Below are positions 53,561 to 63,123 of a stretch of DNA of 64,000 nucleotides, in pieces. The stretch spans positions 372,001-436,000 of the forward strand of contig LATX02000195.1 of NCBI GenBank assembly GCA_001466705.2. Direction: 5' to 3'. Position 1 is the stretch's first letter, and each line of letters opens with the position of its first letter. The position numbers and the translations under genes are program-made. Under the pieces are notes generated by a model. The model did not search any database. It was not told the DNA's origin and saw only the letters and a program-made list of their open reading frames with translations. This stretch comes from Moniliophthora roreri (Eukaryota > Basidiomycota > Agaricomycetes > Agaricales > Marasmiaceae).

Positions 53561-53817
53561 GTGTGGGCATTAAGTTTATGATATCCACTGTCTCCCTCTC
53601 GACAATTACTCTGTTTATCCACGGAAACAGCCCCATATCTGTCCAATCCTTGGGTTGCAGCGTCTTTTCCACAACTGTCGTCTTCTTCTGTTTTTCAGGT
53701 GCAATGTTTGATGACCCTTATACGAACTCCATTATTTCAGAGTAAGTCTACAGTAAAAATTATAGTAATTAATGAACGATGGTGATGGTATGAAAGAAAG
53801 AGCAGAAGGATTGCTTA
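53561..53817. other. Flank between host relic and Gyp2; nothing recognised
   Basis: Short A/T-rich stretch; ends GCTTA immediately before the Gyp2 LTR. Confidence 0.4.
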
Positions 53818-54238
53818 TGTTACGAACACAGACATTTTCTCTTTTCTCTTGGACTTAAACCCCGTGACAATCACATGACTATTCTCCTTTCCGCTGAATA
53901 CCACCATAGGAACGGGTTCCTCTTGTACTACCATCTGATCATGTCCTTTTTCCTTTCCTCTTTCCTGTAACTTCGAAGTAGTATTACTCAGCGTTCTACA
54001 ACTTTCTACAAAGTTCTAGTAGATACAAACGAGTACATACATTGTACCTATTTAAGACTGCAGAACTGGGTCGTAGCTCTCCAGCTTGACCTGGTTAAAT
54101 CATACCTTGTGCTGGCAAAGAACTGTTGGAACTCAGAACCTCAGAATCCTCTGAGCGAACTCGAACTTGAACCTAAGTCTCTTCATCACCTTCGGGCTTT
54201 GTAGAGATTGTTGACGTTGCTGCGCAAGTGACGTAACA
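53818..54238 (+). repeat. Gyp2 5' LTR
   Basis: 421 bp, TGTTACGAAC...GTAACA, the same 6-bp tips as Gyp1 although the rest is largely different. Confidence 0.9.
54049..54092 (+). promoter_or_regulatory. Gyp2 LTR promoter: TATA box and predicted RNA 5' end
   Basis: TATTTAAG at 54049, and CAGCTTGACCT at 54082-54092, exactly 33 nt downstream, the same spacing as in Gyp1. Confidence 0.65.
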
Positions 54239-54240
54239 TA

Positions 54241-54251
54241 AGGTCAAGCTG
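54241..54251 (+). other. Self-priming primer-binding site, Gyp2
   Basis: AGGTCAAGCTG, 2 nt after the LTR end, exact 11-nt complement of the predicted RNA start at 54082-54092. Confidence 0.7.
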
Positions 54252-54659
54252 TCAGATCGCCGACCCACCGAGGTTTAGGCATCACCCACCACAACGCCTC
54301 CAAAGTCACCGTTGACTGCGGAGCAAGAAGAAAAGATCGGCAAAGACATCTCTCTAGCAGAACGGCTAGCGAAACTAGGGATCGCAATCCCGGGGAACCC
54401 CGCATCGACTTCGCGTACAATTATAACCCGCCACCACCGTCAGAGCGCTCTCCGACACGCGAGCGAATTGCTTGGGCAAGAAGAAACGATCGATACCGGA
54501 GAACCGATAGTCGAAGAGACGTCGAGCAACTTGACCCCAGAATTCACAGAACAAGGCTTGCCTGCGAACAGGAACTTAAACACGCCAGAAGAGAAGAACG
54601 AGAACTCACCAGAAGAATCGACCAGCTCATCATTCTTCAGCGCCTTCGAAAAAGAAACG

Positions 54660-55616
54660 ATGTCCGAAACTGGCAGCTCAACCCCGAAACCCAAGCCGAG
54701 AGGGGACCTGACTCAGACCCAGATGATGATAGAGATCTCGACTGCGGTCCTGGAGGAGATGGAAAAGAAGAAGAACAAAGGATCGAAGGTTGCGACACCG
54801 GACCCCTTCGAAGGGGACAGGAAGGACACCAAGAGATTCCTCATGGAAGTCGAGATTTATCTCCGCATGCATCCCACCAAATACGATAACGACGAAAAGA
54901 AATGCTTATTCTTACTCTCCTACCTGCGAGGGAAAGGCACTGAATCATGGAAGAAAGGACAAAGTGCCAAGATCTTCGAACCCAAGAGTGGGGTAACACC
55001 CCTGACGTTCCAGGGACTCAAAGATGAGTTCAAGAAACATTACCTACCAGCAGACATACAGGCTGAAGCACAGATCCGAATCGAAGAGGCAAAAATGACC
55101 GATCGCGCCGATAATTATGTAAATGACTTTCGAGTCATGGCCGATGAATCTGGATATGACGATCAGGCGCTCATTCACATTTTCCGCAAGGGGTTACCCA
55201 ATTCCCTATCAGTGAAAATCCTGAATCAACCACAGGGTCGACCTGCTGACCTGGAAGGATGGTACGAAGCCGCAATTCGATACGATGAACAATACAAATA
55301 TTATGAAGCCGTTCAAAAACCAAAACGATTCCGAATTGTCGACGATAAAAAGAAAAAGGTCTCCATCAATCGTATGACCAATCAGCTGAGCGAAGAAGAA
55401 CGAAAGAAGTATATGGCCGATGGGCGATGCTTCCGGTGTGCCAAGCAAGGACACATGTCTCGGGATTGCCCGACGAAGCAAAGCGGAGAAGTCAGAGAAG
55501 AAAAGAAGAAGCTCAGCGCCCGAGAAGCCTACGCAAAGATCCGAGCCATCGTGCGGGACCAGGATACGGAGAAACAGACGGAGATCTTGGACATCATGGA
55601 AGCGGAGGGTTTTTGA
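54660..55616 (+). CDS. gag: Gyp2 Gag polyprotein
   Basis: 318-aa Gag from the first in-frame ATG at 54660 (MSETGSSTPKPKPRG). The capsid-like region has RFLMEVEIYLRMHPTK, MTDRADNYVNDFRVMADESG and FRKGLPNSLSVKI, matching Gyp1 Gag in order; one CCHC knuckle CFRCAKQGHMSRDC follows. As in Gyp1, the frame is open without ATG upstream to a TAG at 54276 (TTPPKSPLTAEQEEKIGKD). The stop TGA at 55614-55616 follows the slippery heptamer. Intact; about half identical to Gyp1 in the conserved parts. Confidence 0.9.
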   Translation: MSETGSSTPKPKPRGDLTQTQMMIEISTAVLEEMEKKKNKGSKVATPDPFEGDRKDTKRFLMEVEIYLRMHPTKYDNDEKKCLFLLSYLRGKGTESWKKGQSAKIFEPKSGVTPLTFQGLKDEFKKHYLPADIQAEAQIRIEEAKMTDRADNYVNDFRVMADESGYDDQALIHIFRKGLPNSLSVKILNQPQGRPADLEGWYEAAIRYDEQYKYYEAVQKPKRFRIVDDKKKKVSINRMTNQLSEEERKKYMADGRCFRCAKQGHMSRDCPTKQSGEVREEKKKLSAREAYAKIRAIVRDQDTEKQTEILDIMEAEGF

Positions 55617-55649
55617 AGTGGCGGAAGAGGCCGACGCTCTCCCCGCCAC
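55607..55649 (+). promoter_or_regulatory. -1 ribosomal frameshift site, Gyp2
   Basis: Heptamer GGGTTTT 55607-55613, stop TGA, stem GTGGCGG (55618-55624) with CCGCCAC (55643-55649), inner AGAG/CTCT, loop GCCGACG (55630-55636). Two base pairs are changed in a compensating way relative to Gyp1. Confidence 0.75.
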
Positions 55650-58600
55650 CCCCAATATCTATTTCAAATGTTGTACTAGCTAAGCAGTCACGAAACTCTA
55701 TGCATACTCCCCTCGTTTACAACAATGAAGTAGGAAAAGTCGGAACAAACGCGCTCCTGGACTCGGGAGCAGGGGGACTCTTTATGAGCCCAGAAAAAGC
55801 CCTAGCCTTAGGCCTCGAACAAACAAAGCTTCCCCAGCGAATCAGAGTATTCAATGTGGACGGAACGGCAAACAAAACGGCATGGATTACTAAATCGGTA
55901 ACGGCGACATACACCATAGGAACTAAACAGTTAACGGACACCTTCCTTATCTCAGGTCTGGGCAGTGAAGAAGTTATCTTAGGACTGCCCTGGTTACGGA
56001 AATACAACCCAAGCGTAGACTGGAACACTGGACGAACTACATTCCCGGAAAAACGATACATCAAAATTCCGCGTATGATAGGAATCCTGGATGGCGAAAC
56101 ATCAGAAGAGCTGATTCATAGGATCGACATCAGAGCTAAGTTGTCCACGTCACAAAAGCTACAACACGACGCTGACGAGGAACGCCCGGAAAAAGCCACG
56201 TCCATACCCGAGTATCTATCCCCATATCAAGGGCAGTTCGAGGACAAGCAAGCGGAACATTTCCCGATATCCCAATCATATGACCACGCCATCGAACTTA
56301 AACCGGAATTCACCCCATGGGACTGCAAGGTCTACTCTCTTACGGCTTTGGAACAGGCGGAACTGGATAATTTCCTCGCAGAGAACCTTCGGAAAGGATA
56401 CATTCGAAAGTCCAAATCTCCGATGGCGTCACGGTTTTTCTTCGTAGGGAAGAAGGAAAAGGGGAAGTTACGACCGACTCAGGATTACAGGCGGCTGAAC
56501 CACGGGACAGTGAAAAACGTGTACCCCTTACCCTTGGTTTCCGACCTGATCGACAGGTTAAATGGCGCTATGATATTCTCCAAATTGGATCTCAGGAACG
56601 GTTATAACAACGTCAGGATCAAAGACGGAGATCAATGGAAAGCGGCATTTGAAACTAACAGAGGGCTGTTCGAGCCTACTGTTATGTTTTTCGGGTTAAT
56701 GAATAGTCCCGCAACATTCCAAGCATTCATGGACGACATATTACAAGACTTCATGGCTGAAGGATGGTGTTTGGTTTACATGGACGACATCCTTATTTAT
56801 TCGCAGAATAAAGACCAGCATCGCGAACGGACCATACGACTTCTACAACGGCTAAAAGAACAAGACCTGTACCTAAAACCCCATAAATGCAAGTTCGACG
56901 TCACTGAAATCGACTTCCTGGGACTCGTGATTAAACCAGGGCAGATCGCAATGGACCCTACCAAACTGTCAGGAATCAACGACTGGCCGGCACCAAAAAC
57001 CGTCACGGGGGTACGAAGCTTTATGGGATTCACGAACTTCTATCAGAAGTTTATCGGAAATTACTCAGCAATCTTGAAGCCACTGTACGACCTGACGAAG
57101 AAAGGGGCGGCTTTCGAATGGAATGCGGACTGTGAACGGGCGTTTAACACTCTAAAACAACGTTTCCAACAAGAACCTATCTTACGACTACCAGATCCAA
57201 CACGAGCTTTTATCATCGAGACCGATGCATCAAAGTGGGCATCAGGAGGGGTCTTACGGCAGGAGGGACCAGATGGAGAACTACATCCGTGTGGATACAT
57301 CTCCCACGCTTTCGACGCCACGGAAAGGAATTATGAAATTTACGACAGAGAACTCTTCGCTATCATACGAGCACTACAAACGTGGCGACACTATCTGATG
57401 GAAGGACCTCACCCGGTGACCGTTCTCTGTGATCATAAGAACTTGACTTACTTCCGGACAGCGCAAAAGTTGAATCGACGACAGGCTCGATGGAGCCTCA
57501 TCTTATCCATGTTCGACTTGCGATTGATACATGTTCCAGGACGAGAGATGGTTCAGTCGGACGCACTGTCGCGGAGGGACGACCACGTTAAAGGAGTGGA
57601 CAATGATAACGACGAGGTTATCCTATTGCCTGACCGATTATTCATCAATGTTGTCGATCTGGACTTACAAGCTAAGTTACGTGATCGATTAGGATCAGAC
57701 GATTTTCATAAAATGACGTTAGAATCATTAACCACGCACGGTTTACCACCGATTAAATCCGCACTGAAGGACTGGGAGATCAACGATAGTCTGATACGGT
57801 ATCGAGGCCGAATCTACGTTCCGGATGACGTAATACTGCGACGGGATATCACCAGGACAATCCATGAGGTTCAGCCATTCGGACACCCAGGGCAATTTGG
57901 CACCCTCGATTTAATTCAACGGGATTATTGGTGGCCGGGAATGGCCAAGTTTGTAAAAAGCTTCGTGGACGGCTGTGCGGTGTGTCAACAGATGAAGATC
58001 AATACCCATCCAACGAAGGTCGGATTGCAGCCGATTGCGGCGGTGCCCAATGCAACCCCATTTCAGATCATCACAATGGATCTGGTAACGGACCTCCCAG
58101 AATCGGAAGGCTTTGATACCATCATGGTCATGGTAGACCATTCGTCTTCGAAGGGGGTGATTTTTATTCCATGCACCAAGACACTGGACGCCCCTCGAGC
58201 AGCGGAGCTTCTTTTACAAAATGTGTACAAACACTATGGACTACCAGACAAGATCATATCAGATCGAGATCCCAGGTTCGCAGCAGCTGTTTTTCAAGAA
58301 ACAATGAAGCTTTTGGGAGTCAAACATGCGATGAGTACCGCTTATCATCCACAAAGTGACGGAGAGACTGAAAGGGTTAATCAGGAAATGGAGATTTACC
58401 TGAGGATGTTCTGCTCGAAAGAACAGACCGAGTGGAACTCCTACCTACATATGGCAGAATTCGCCCACAACAACAGAACCCATTCTGTAACTCGGAACTC
58501 ACCGTTCTTCATGATCATGGGATACAACCCGAGACCATTACCCACCGCATTTGAACCGACTTCTGTCCCGTCCGTAGAAGAACGACTGAATAGGCTGCGG

Positions 58601-59107
58601 AAATTAAGAGGAGAAGTGGCAGGGATGATGGAGATAGCACGAAGAAAGATGATCGAACGAGCAGAAAAGGGGACGGACAGGTTCGTAGAAGGGCAGAAGG
58701 TCTGGCTAGAAGGGAAGAACTTCGACTTCGGATACCCAAGTAAGAAGCTTTCCCCCAAACGAGAAGGACTTTTTATTATCGAAAAGGTCATGGGACCGGT
58801 AACATACAAACTCAAACTCCCGCATCAGTGGAAAATCCACCCCGTCTTCCACGCCGCCTTGTTAAAGCCGTACAAGGAAACTGAAGCACATGGACGAAAC
58901 TTCTTGGAACCACCACCGGACATAATCGAGGGACATGAGGAGTTCGAGATAGAAGCTATCATTGGTCACAAGCCGCTGCGGAGACCACGACGCTTCCTTG
59001 TATCCTGGAAAGGATTTGATTCTTCCCACAATGAATGGAAGACCAAGCCGCAGTTAGAGCACGCGATGGACTTGTACCTTGACTATATAGTCAAGAACAA
59101 ATTATAG
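55613..59107 (+). CDS. pol: Gyp2 Pol polyprotein
   Basis: About 1,164 aa in the -1 frame after Gag. Protease ALLDSGAGG (55760); RT with LVYMDDILIYS (YMDD at 56777); RNase H FIIETDASKWASGG (57221) and YEIYDREL; integrase HHCC with HEVQPFGHPG and CAVCQQMK (57865-57990); DDE residues in ITMDLVTDLP (58075), SDRDPRFAAAVF (58258) and ETERVNQEME (58364); GPY/F-type KREGLFIIEKVMGPVTYKL; chromodomain EFEIEAIIGHKP...FLVSWKGFDSSHNEW (58936-59085). All catalytic residues are present and no stop interrupts the frame, so it could be active. The chromodomain is expected to direct insertion to marked chromatin. Confidence 0.92.
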   Translation: MKWRKRPTLSPPPPISISNVVLAKQSRNSMHTPLVYNNEVGKVGTNALLDSGAGGLFMSPEKALALGLEQTKLPQRIRVFNVDGTANKTAWITKSVTATYTIGTKQLTDTFLISGLGSEEVILGLPWLRKYNPSVDWNTGRTTFPEKRYIKIPRMIGILDGETSEELIHRIDIRAKLSTSQKLQHDADEERPEKATSIPEYLSPYQGQFEDKQAEHFPISQSYDHAIELKPEFTPWDCKVYSLTALEQAELDNFLAENLRKGYIRKSKSPMASRFFFVGKKEKGKLRPTQDYRRLNHGTVKNVYPLPLVSDLIDRLNGAMIFSKLDLRNGYNNVRIKDGDQWKAAFETNRGLFEPTVMFFGLMNSPATFQAFMDDILQDFMAEGWCLVYMDDILIYSQNKDQHRERTIRLLQRLKEQDLYLKPHKCKFDVTEIDFLGLVIKPGQIAMDPTKLSGINDWPAPKTVTGVRSFMGFTNFYQKFIGNYSAILKPLYDLTKKGAAFEWNADCERAFNTLKQRFQQEPILRLPDPTRAFIIETDASKWASGGVLRQEGPDGELHPCGYISHAFDATERNYEIYDRELFAIIRALQTWRHYLMEGPHPVTVLCDHKNLTYFRTAQKLNRRQARWSLILSMFDLRLIHVPGREMVQSDALSRRDDHVKGVDNDNDEVILLPDRLFINVVDLDLQAKLRDRLGSDDFHKMTLESLTTHGLPPIKSALKDWEINDSLIRYRGRIYVPDDVILRRDITRTIHEVQPFGHPGQFGTLDLIQRDYWWPGMAKFVKSFVDGCAVCQQMKINTHPTKVGLQPIAAVPNATPFQIITMDLVTDLPESEGFDTIMVMVDHSSSKGVIFIPCTKTLDAPRAAELLLQNVYKHYGLPDKIISDRDPRFAAAVFQETMKLLGVKHAMSTAYHPQSDGETERVNQEMEIYLRMFCSKEQTEWNSYLHMAEFAHNNRTHSVTRNSPFFMIMGYNPRPLPTAFEPTSVPSVEERLNRLRKLRGEVAGMMEIARRKMIERAEKGTDRFVEGQKVWLEGKNFDFGYPSKKLSPKREGLFIIEKVMGPVTYKLKLPHQWKIHPVFHAALLKPYKETEAHGRNFLEPPPDIIEGHEEFEIEAIIGHKPLRRPRRFLVSWKGFDSSHNEWKTKPQLEHAMDLYLDYIVKNKL

Positions 59108-59126
59108 TGAAGGATCCATCCCCATC

Positions 59127-60163
59127 ATGTCCCATGCTAGCAGCTCTACCAGCAACAGTTCTTACAGCGTTCGCAGCTTGCCTGACACTCCCCCCGGCAT
59201 CTCTGCTTTTTCTGACGACGTCACGTATACGGGACCCTTTCATCCCTCTCCCTTCGAGCTCCTATTCCTGGTCAATACCGGAGGACACGACGACGCCTTA
59301 CGAAACGCGTCTGCGGGACAGCCCCACCTACAGTACGCCGTTGATGGTCTTATTCGACTTCGGGCCCAACGTGTCTCCCTCAATGCGATCATTGAGGAGA
59401 CAAATGTATACGCGGCTAATCTGGCATTCAATGCAGTGGCCGCAGGACCAGCCCCATTGATCCTGCAGGGGCCGATGACGGTACCATCTCTCCCTCCTCG
59501 ATCCATGACCTTTGAACCACAACTCCCCATCTCCGTACCCCGTCTTCTAGGTTCCCTCTCCTCGGACATTTGCGACGCAGATCCAAATAGTCCAGAATTC
59601 ATACGAGCAGCGACGACGTACAACACAAGGATCCGGGCAGCTGTGGAGCTTGCCCGCGATCAACACGAATTTTGCCCCCGTCATACCAGAACAGAGCCTG
59701 TTCTATCTCGGCTGGTTGGTCCCTCCACCATGGTCCCCAAGCTCGAGTCCCCCGCCGATCCTGATCCCATCAAGCCCGAACCCGATGCCGATACCAGCTC
59801 CGACCTCCTCTACCCCTCTGACAGCGCAAGTCGGGATTCGAGCCCAATATACGCCCAGTCCATTGGTATCGCCACAGCATCTCCCTCTCCCATCCCTGAA
59901 TCCCCGACCCCCGAATCTCAGCCCAAGTCTCCATCAACACCCGCTCCCTCAGACCCCTTCAACCCCTTCGACGTCAACGATGAACCCCTCGCCCCCTCCA
60001 CAGTACCTTTCCTGGCAAACGGACAATTCAACCCAGCCTTCGTCAGCATCCGTGACGTCGCCCGAGCCAATCCCGGAGTACCGCTCGACGCGAGAGCGTT
60101 TACCAACGCCTGGGGTGACTGGACCCCGACTCGATACAGTCCGGCCGACTGGAGTCGCACCCA
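59127..60163 (+). CDS. Gyp2 ORF3, left-contig copy (cut by N)
   Basis: Same sequence as 60393-61429. Begins MSHASSSTSNSSYSVRSLPD 19 nt after the pol stop and is cut at the N at 60164 before the zinc motifs. Most likely the same locus assembled twice. Confidence 0.8.
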
Positions 60164-60164
60164 N
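60164..60164. other. Assembly join (single N)
   Basis: 58899-60163 and 60165-61429 appear identical, so two overlapping contigs were placed side by side. Confidence 0.9.
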
Positions 60165-60169
60165 ACTTC

Positions 60170-60373
60170 TTGGAACCACCACCGGACATAATCGAGGGAC
60201 ATGAGGAGTTCGAGATAGAAGCTATCATTGGTCACAAGCCGCTGCGGAGACCACGACGCTTCCTTGTATCCTGGAAAGGATTTGATTCTTCCCACAATGA
60301 ATGGAAGACCAAGCCGCAGTTAGAGCACGCGATGGACTTGTACCTTGACTATATAGTCAAGAACAAATTATAG
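60170..60373 (+). CDS. pol: Gyp2 Pol C terminus, repeated by the contig overlap
   Basis: Chromodomain end of Pol (EPPPDIIEGHEEFEIEAIIG to the stop at 60373), identical to 58904-59107; an artefact duplicate. Confidence 0.85.
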   Translation: MEPPPDIIEGHEEFEIEAIIGHKPLRRPRRFLVSWKGFDSSHNEWKTKPQLEHAMDLYLDYIVKNKL

Positions 60374-60392
60374 TGAAGGATCCATCCCCATC

Positions 60393-61757
60393 ATGTCCCA
60401 TGCTAGCAGCTCTACCAGCAACAGTTCTTACAGCGTTCGCAGCTTGCCTGACACTCCCCCCGGCATCTCTGCTTTTTCTGACGACGTCACGTATACGGGA
60501 CCCTTTCATCCCTCTCCCTTCGAGCTCCTATTCCTGGTCAATACCGGAGGACACGACGACGCCTTACGAAACGCGTCTGCGGGACAGCCCCACCTACAGT
60601 ACGCCGTTGATGGTCTTATTCGACTTCGGGCCCAACGTGTCTCCCTCAATGCGATCATTGAGGAGACAAATGTATACGCGGCTAATCTGGCATTCAATGC
60701 AGTGGCCGCAGGACCAGCCCCATTGATCCTGCAGGGGCCGATGACGGTACCATCTCTCCCTCCTCGATCCATGACCTTTGAACCACAACTCCCCATCTCC
60801 GTACCCCGTCTTCTAGGTTCCCTCTCCTCGGACATTTGCGACGCAGATCCAAATAGTCCAGAATTCATACGAGCAGCGACGACGTACAACACAAGGATCC
60901 GGGCAGCTGTGGAGCTTGCCCGCGATCAACACGAATTTTGCCCCCGTCATACCAGAACAGAGCCTGTTCTATCTCGGCTGGTTGGTCCCTCCACCATGGT
61001 CCCCAAGCTCGAGTCCCCCGCCGATCCTGATCCCATCAAGCCCGAACCCGATGCCGATACCAGCTCCGACCTCCTCTACCCCTCTGACAGCGCAAGTCGG
61101 GATTCGAGCCCAATATACGCCCAGTCCATTGGTATCGCCACAGCATCTCCCTCTCCCATCCCTGAATCCCCGACCCCCGAATCTCAGCCCAAGTCTCCAT
61201 CAACACCCGCTCCCTCAGACCCCTTCAACCCCTTCGACGTCAACGATGAACCCCTCGCCCCCTCCACAGTACCTTTCCTGGCAAACGGACAATTCAACCC
61301 AGCCTTCGTCAGCATCCGTGACGTCGCCCGAGCCAATCCCGGAGTACCGCTCGACGCGAGAGCGTTTACCAACGCCTGGGGTGACTGGACCCCGACTCGA
61401 TACAGTCCGGCCGACTGGAGTCGCACCCAATACGGCGGAACCAGCTTCAGTATGGGACGACGAGATCGTCTCCGAAACTCTGGAACAGAGGGAACGGCGG
61501 GTGACCGTAGAGGAAGTTCACGCATTTCTCTGTGCCCTGTGTGCAGAGTGGCGTACCACCGCGCCCGACACTGTCCGAGCTATCGTTGCAAGGAGTGCGG
61601 ACTATTTGCACCTGGGCATATACCTTGGCATTGTAGTCTCAGACGAAGGCCGCATCGATTTCCTAGAACGGACAATCCCGGGAGCACACGCCCTTCTAAC
61701 TACGATCTCTACGGGGGTGACTACGACGACGACCTCTACGGAGACGGAGAACAGTAA
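60393..61757 (+). CDS. Gyp2 ORF3: Gag-like zinc-knuckle protein (intact)
   Basis: 454-aa frame after pol. N-terminal segment PFHPSPFELLFLVN matches PFHPSTFELLYLMN of Gyp1, followed by NSPEFIRAATTYNTRIRAAV, a Pro/Ser/Asp-rich linker, an Arg-rich patch (GRRDRLRNSG), zinc motifs CPVCRVAYHRARHC (CX2CX4HX4C) and CKECGLFAPGHIPWHC (CX2CX6HX4C), and a tail ending YGDGEQ. Spacing of Cys and His is the same as in Gyp1, although the surrounding residues differ. No signal peptide or membrane segment. Role inferred as nucleic-acid binding. Confidence 0.78.
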   Translation: MSHASSSTSNSSYSVRSLPDTPPGISAFSDDVTYTGPFHPSPFELLFLVNTGGHDDALRNASAGQPHLQYAVDGLIRLRAQRVSLNAIIEETNVYAANLAFNAVAAGPAPLILQGPMTVPSLPPRSMTFEPQLPISVPRLLGSLSSDICDADPNSPEFIRAATTYNTRIRAAVELARDQHEFCPRHTRTEPVLSRLVGPSTMVPKLESPADPDPIKPEPDADTSSDLLYPSDSASRDSSPIYAQSIGIATASPSPIPESPTPESQPKSPSTPAPSDPFNPFDVNDEPLAPSTVPFLANGQFNPAFVSIRDVARANPGVPLDARAFTNAWGDWTPTRYSPADWSRTQYGGTSFSMGRRDRLRNSGTEGTAGDRRGSSRISLCPVCRVAYHRARHCPSYRCKECGLFAPGHIPWHCSLRRRPHRFPRTDNPGSTRPSNYDLYGGDYDDDLYGDGEQ

Positions 61758-61896
61758 CGGACAAGAAACAGGCGAGATAACCAATCCCGACGACTTAGTA
61801 CCAGTGTTTGTGGGCATTCCCGATCATGGCCCTCAAGATGTTACTTTACCGGATGGCCGAATTGTGCAAGTAGTCAGAATGGGATCTGCTACGTAA
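60916..61896 (+). CDS. Gyp2 ORF4: conserved frame overlapping ORF3 (+1)
   Basis: Open in the +1 frame relative to ORF3, as in Gyp1; first ATG near 61051, so the start is uncertain. Proline-rich first half (likely shaped by ORF3), then the conserved domain ASVWDDE, VEEVHAFLCALCAEWRTTA, LGIYLGIVVSDEGR, RTIPGAHALLTTIS, and a tail ending VVRMGSAT at 61896, 11 bases before the 3' LTR. The conserved domain overlaps the ORF3 zinc region (61430-61720). Function unknown; no similarity to a known domain recognised. Confidence 0.62.
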   Translation: MPAINTNFAPVIPEQSLFYLGWLVPPPWSPSSSPPPILIPSSPNPMPIPAPTSSTPLTAQVGIRAQYTPSPLVSPQHLPLPSLNPRPPNLSPSLHQHPLPQTPSTPSTSTMNPSPPPQYLSWQTDNSTQPSSASVTSPEPIPEYRSTRERLPTPGVTGPRLDTVRPTGVAPNTAEPASVWDDEIVSETLEQRERRVTVEEVHAFLCALCAEWRTTAPDTVRAIVARSADYLHLGIYLGIVVSDEGRIDFLERTIPGAHALLTTISTGVTTTTTSTETENSNGQETGEITNPDDLVPVFVGIPDHGPQDVTLPDGRIVQVVRMGSAT

Positions 61897-61907
61897 GGAC
61901 GGGCTGG

Positions 61908-62261
61908 TGTTACGAACACAGACATTTTCTCTTTTCTCTTGGACTTAAACCCCGTGACAATCACATGACTATTCTCCTTTCCGCTGAATACCACCATAGG
62001 AACGGGTTCCTCTTGTACTACCACCTGATCATGTCCTTTTTCCTTTCCTCTTTCCTGTAACTTTGAAGTAGTATTACTCAGCGTTCTACAACTTTCTACA
62101 AAGTTCTAGTAGATACAAATGAGTACATACATTGTACCTATTTAAGACTGCAGAACTGGGTCGTAGCTCTCCAGCTTGACCTGGTTAAATCATACCTTGT
62201 GCTGGCAAAGAACTGTTGGAACTCAGAACCTCAGAATCCTCTGAGCGAACTCAAACTTGAA
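61908..62261 (+). repeat. Gyp2 3' LTR (5' 354 bp)
   Basis: TGTTACGAAC start; differs from the 5' LTR at four positions. Cut by the N at 62262, so no target duplication can be tested. Confidence 0.9.
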
Positions 62262-62262
62262 N
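62262..62262. other. Assembly join (single N)
   Basis: Joins the Gyp2 LTR to a host gene relic; adjacency unproven. Confidence 0.9.
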
Positions 62263-63123
62263 GTTATGGGCTTGTTTCGCTGATTTTGTTCAAGTTGAGG
62301 AACCACCAACACAAGGTATCCTTTCTTGCCTGTCTTTGCCTGCCAGACCAGACCCACATCTCCCTTGTATGTGCCCCAGCGAATCGATACCCACTCTCCA
62401 GGAGTGAGGAGATGAAGTTGGGGAGCATCTTTGGAAGCATTCCATCTATGAGAAGCCCATATCAACCATGAAGCCAGGAGTTGCCTTCTCGATGGCCCAC
62501 TGCAAGGTATAAAAGGCTTCAGAGAGGCTGGTATATGGCTGTATTTCTTCTTCTTCCAGTCAACGAATCCAAATATATGAGGTGGCACTTTCGAAAGTAA
62601 CTTTCTGGCTAATGGTACTGGCTTTCGAGTCAACCTAGATTGTTTTCCTTCTATGTAAGGAGTGCAAATTCCTTGAGAACTGCTGGATGCAACAAGGTCA
62701 CCAGAACCCGATGATGTGCTGAATCTTGCCAACAGAGGGTGATCTATAGCTTGAACCTCATTGGAGTCGTAGTTGTCATTGACAAGTAATGGCCTGGGTA
62801 GCTTTCATCGCCATCTCTTAGCAATCTCTTCAAGATATATGGCTTCATCTTTGACAGATGTTTCCTGAAAAGTATACAATGGATTCGGCACTAAAGATTG
62901 AACCTGGGGATCTGTATCATCAATAAAACAGGCTGCTGAATGTTGATTTGATTGTTGCATTAAAAGACATAAATGTACATGTACCATCATCCTCCTCGCC
63001 CTCGGATTCCCATTCCTGCTCATTATCACTCTCAACCATGGCCTCCACATCTAGAAATCGTAACACGCTTGGATTATGCAACTTCTCCGGGCTAGCTTTG
63101 AGTGATAGGCCAGGTGTGCTCAT
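62263..63123 (-). pseudogene. KOW-motif protein (Spt5-like motif), truncated, with in-frame stop
   Basis: Minus strand. Exon 1 is 63123-62985 (MSTPGLSLKASPEKLHNPSV, acidic SDNEQEWESEGEEDD). A 49-nt GT-AG intron (62984-62936, GTACAT to TTCAG) in phase 1 leads into exon 2, which runs to the N. Exon 2 encodes DPQVQSLVPNPLYTFQETSV, hits an in-frame TGA at 62807-62805, and continues in the same frame to WVSIRWGTYKGDVGLVWQAK, a KOW motif as found in Spt5/NusG-type proteins and in many repeat-associated mushroom genes. The 3' end is lost at 62262. Either a relic or a gene with one nonsense change; the function of such proteins is unknown. Confidence 0.6.

Larger units (their letters stand above)
53818..62261 (+). 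mobile_element. Ty3/gypsy chromovirus Gyp2 (intact coding, two contigs)
   Basis: A second, diverged family with the same layout as Gyp1. Both LTRs are present (the 3' one cut at an N). Gag, Pol, ORF3 and ORF4 are open. The two LTRs differ at only four of the 354 comparable bases (three of them CpG transitions), so insertion was recent. A join at 60164 repeats 1,265 bases (58899-60163 equals 60165-61429), so the real element is about 7.2 kb. It interrupts or borders the decayed JmjC-like gene on the left and a KOW gene relic on the right. Confidence 0.9.
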
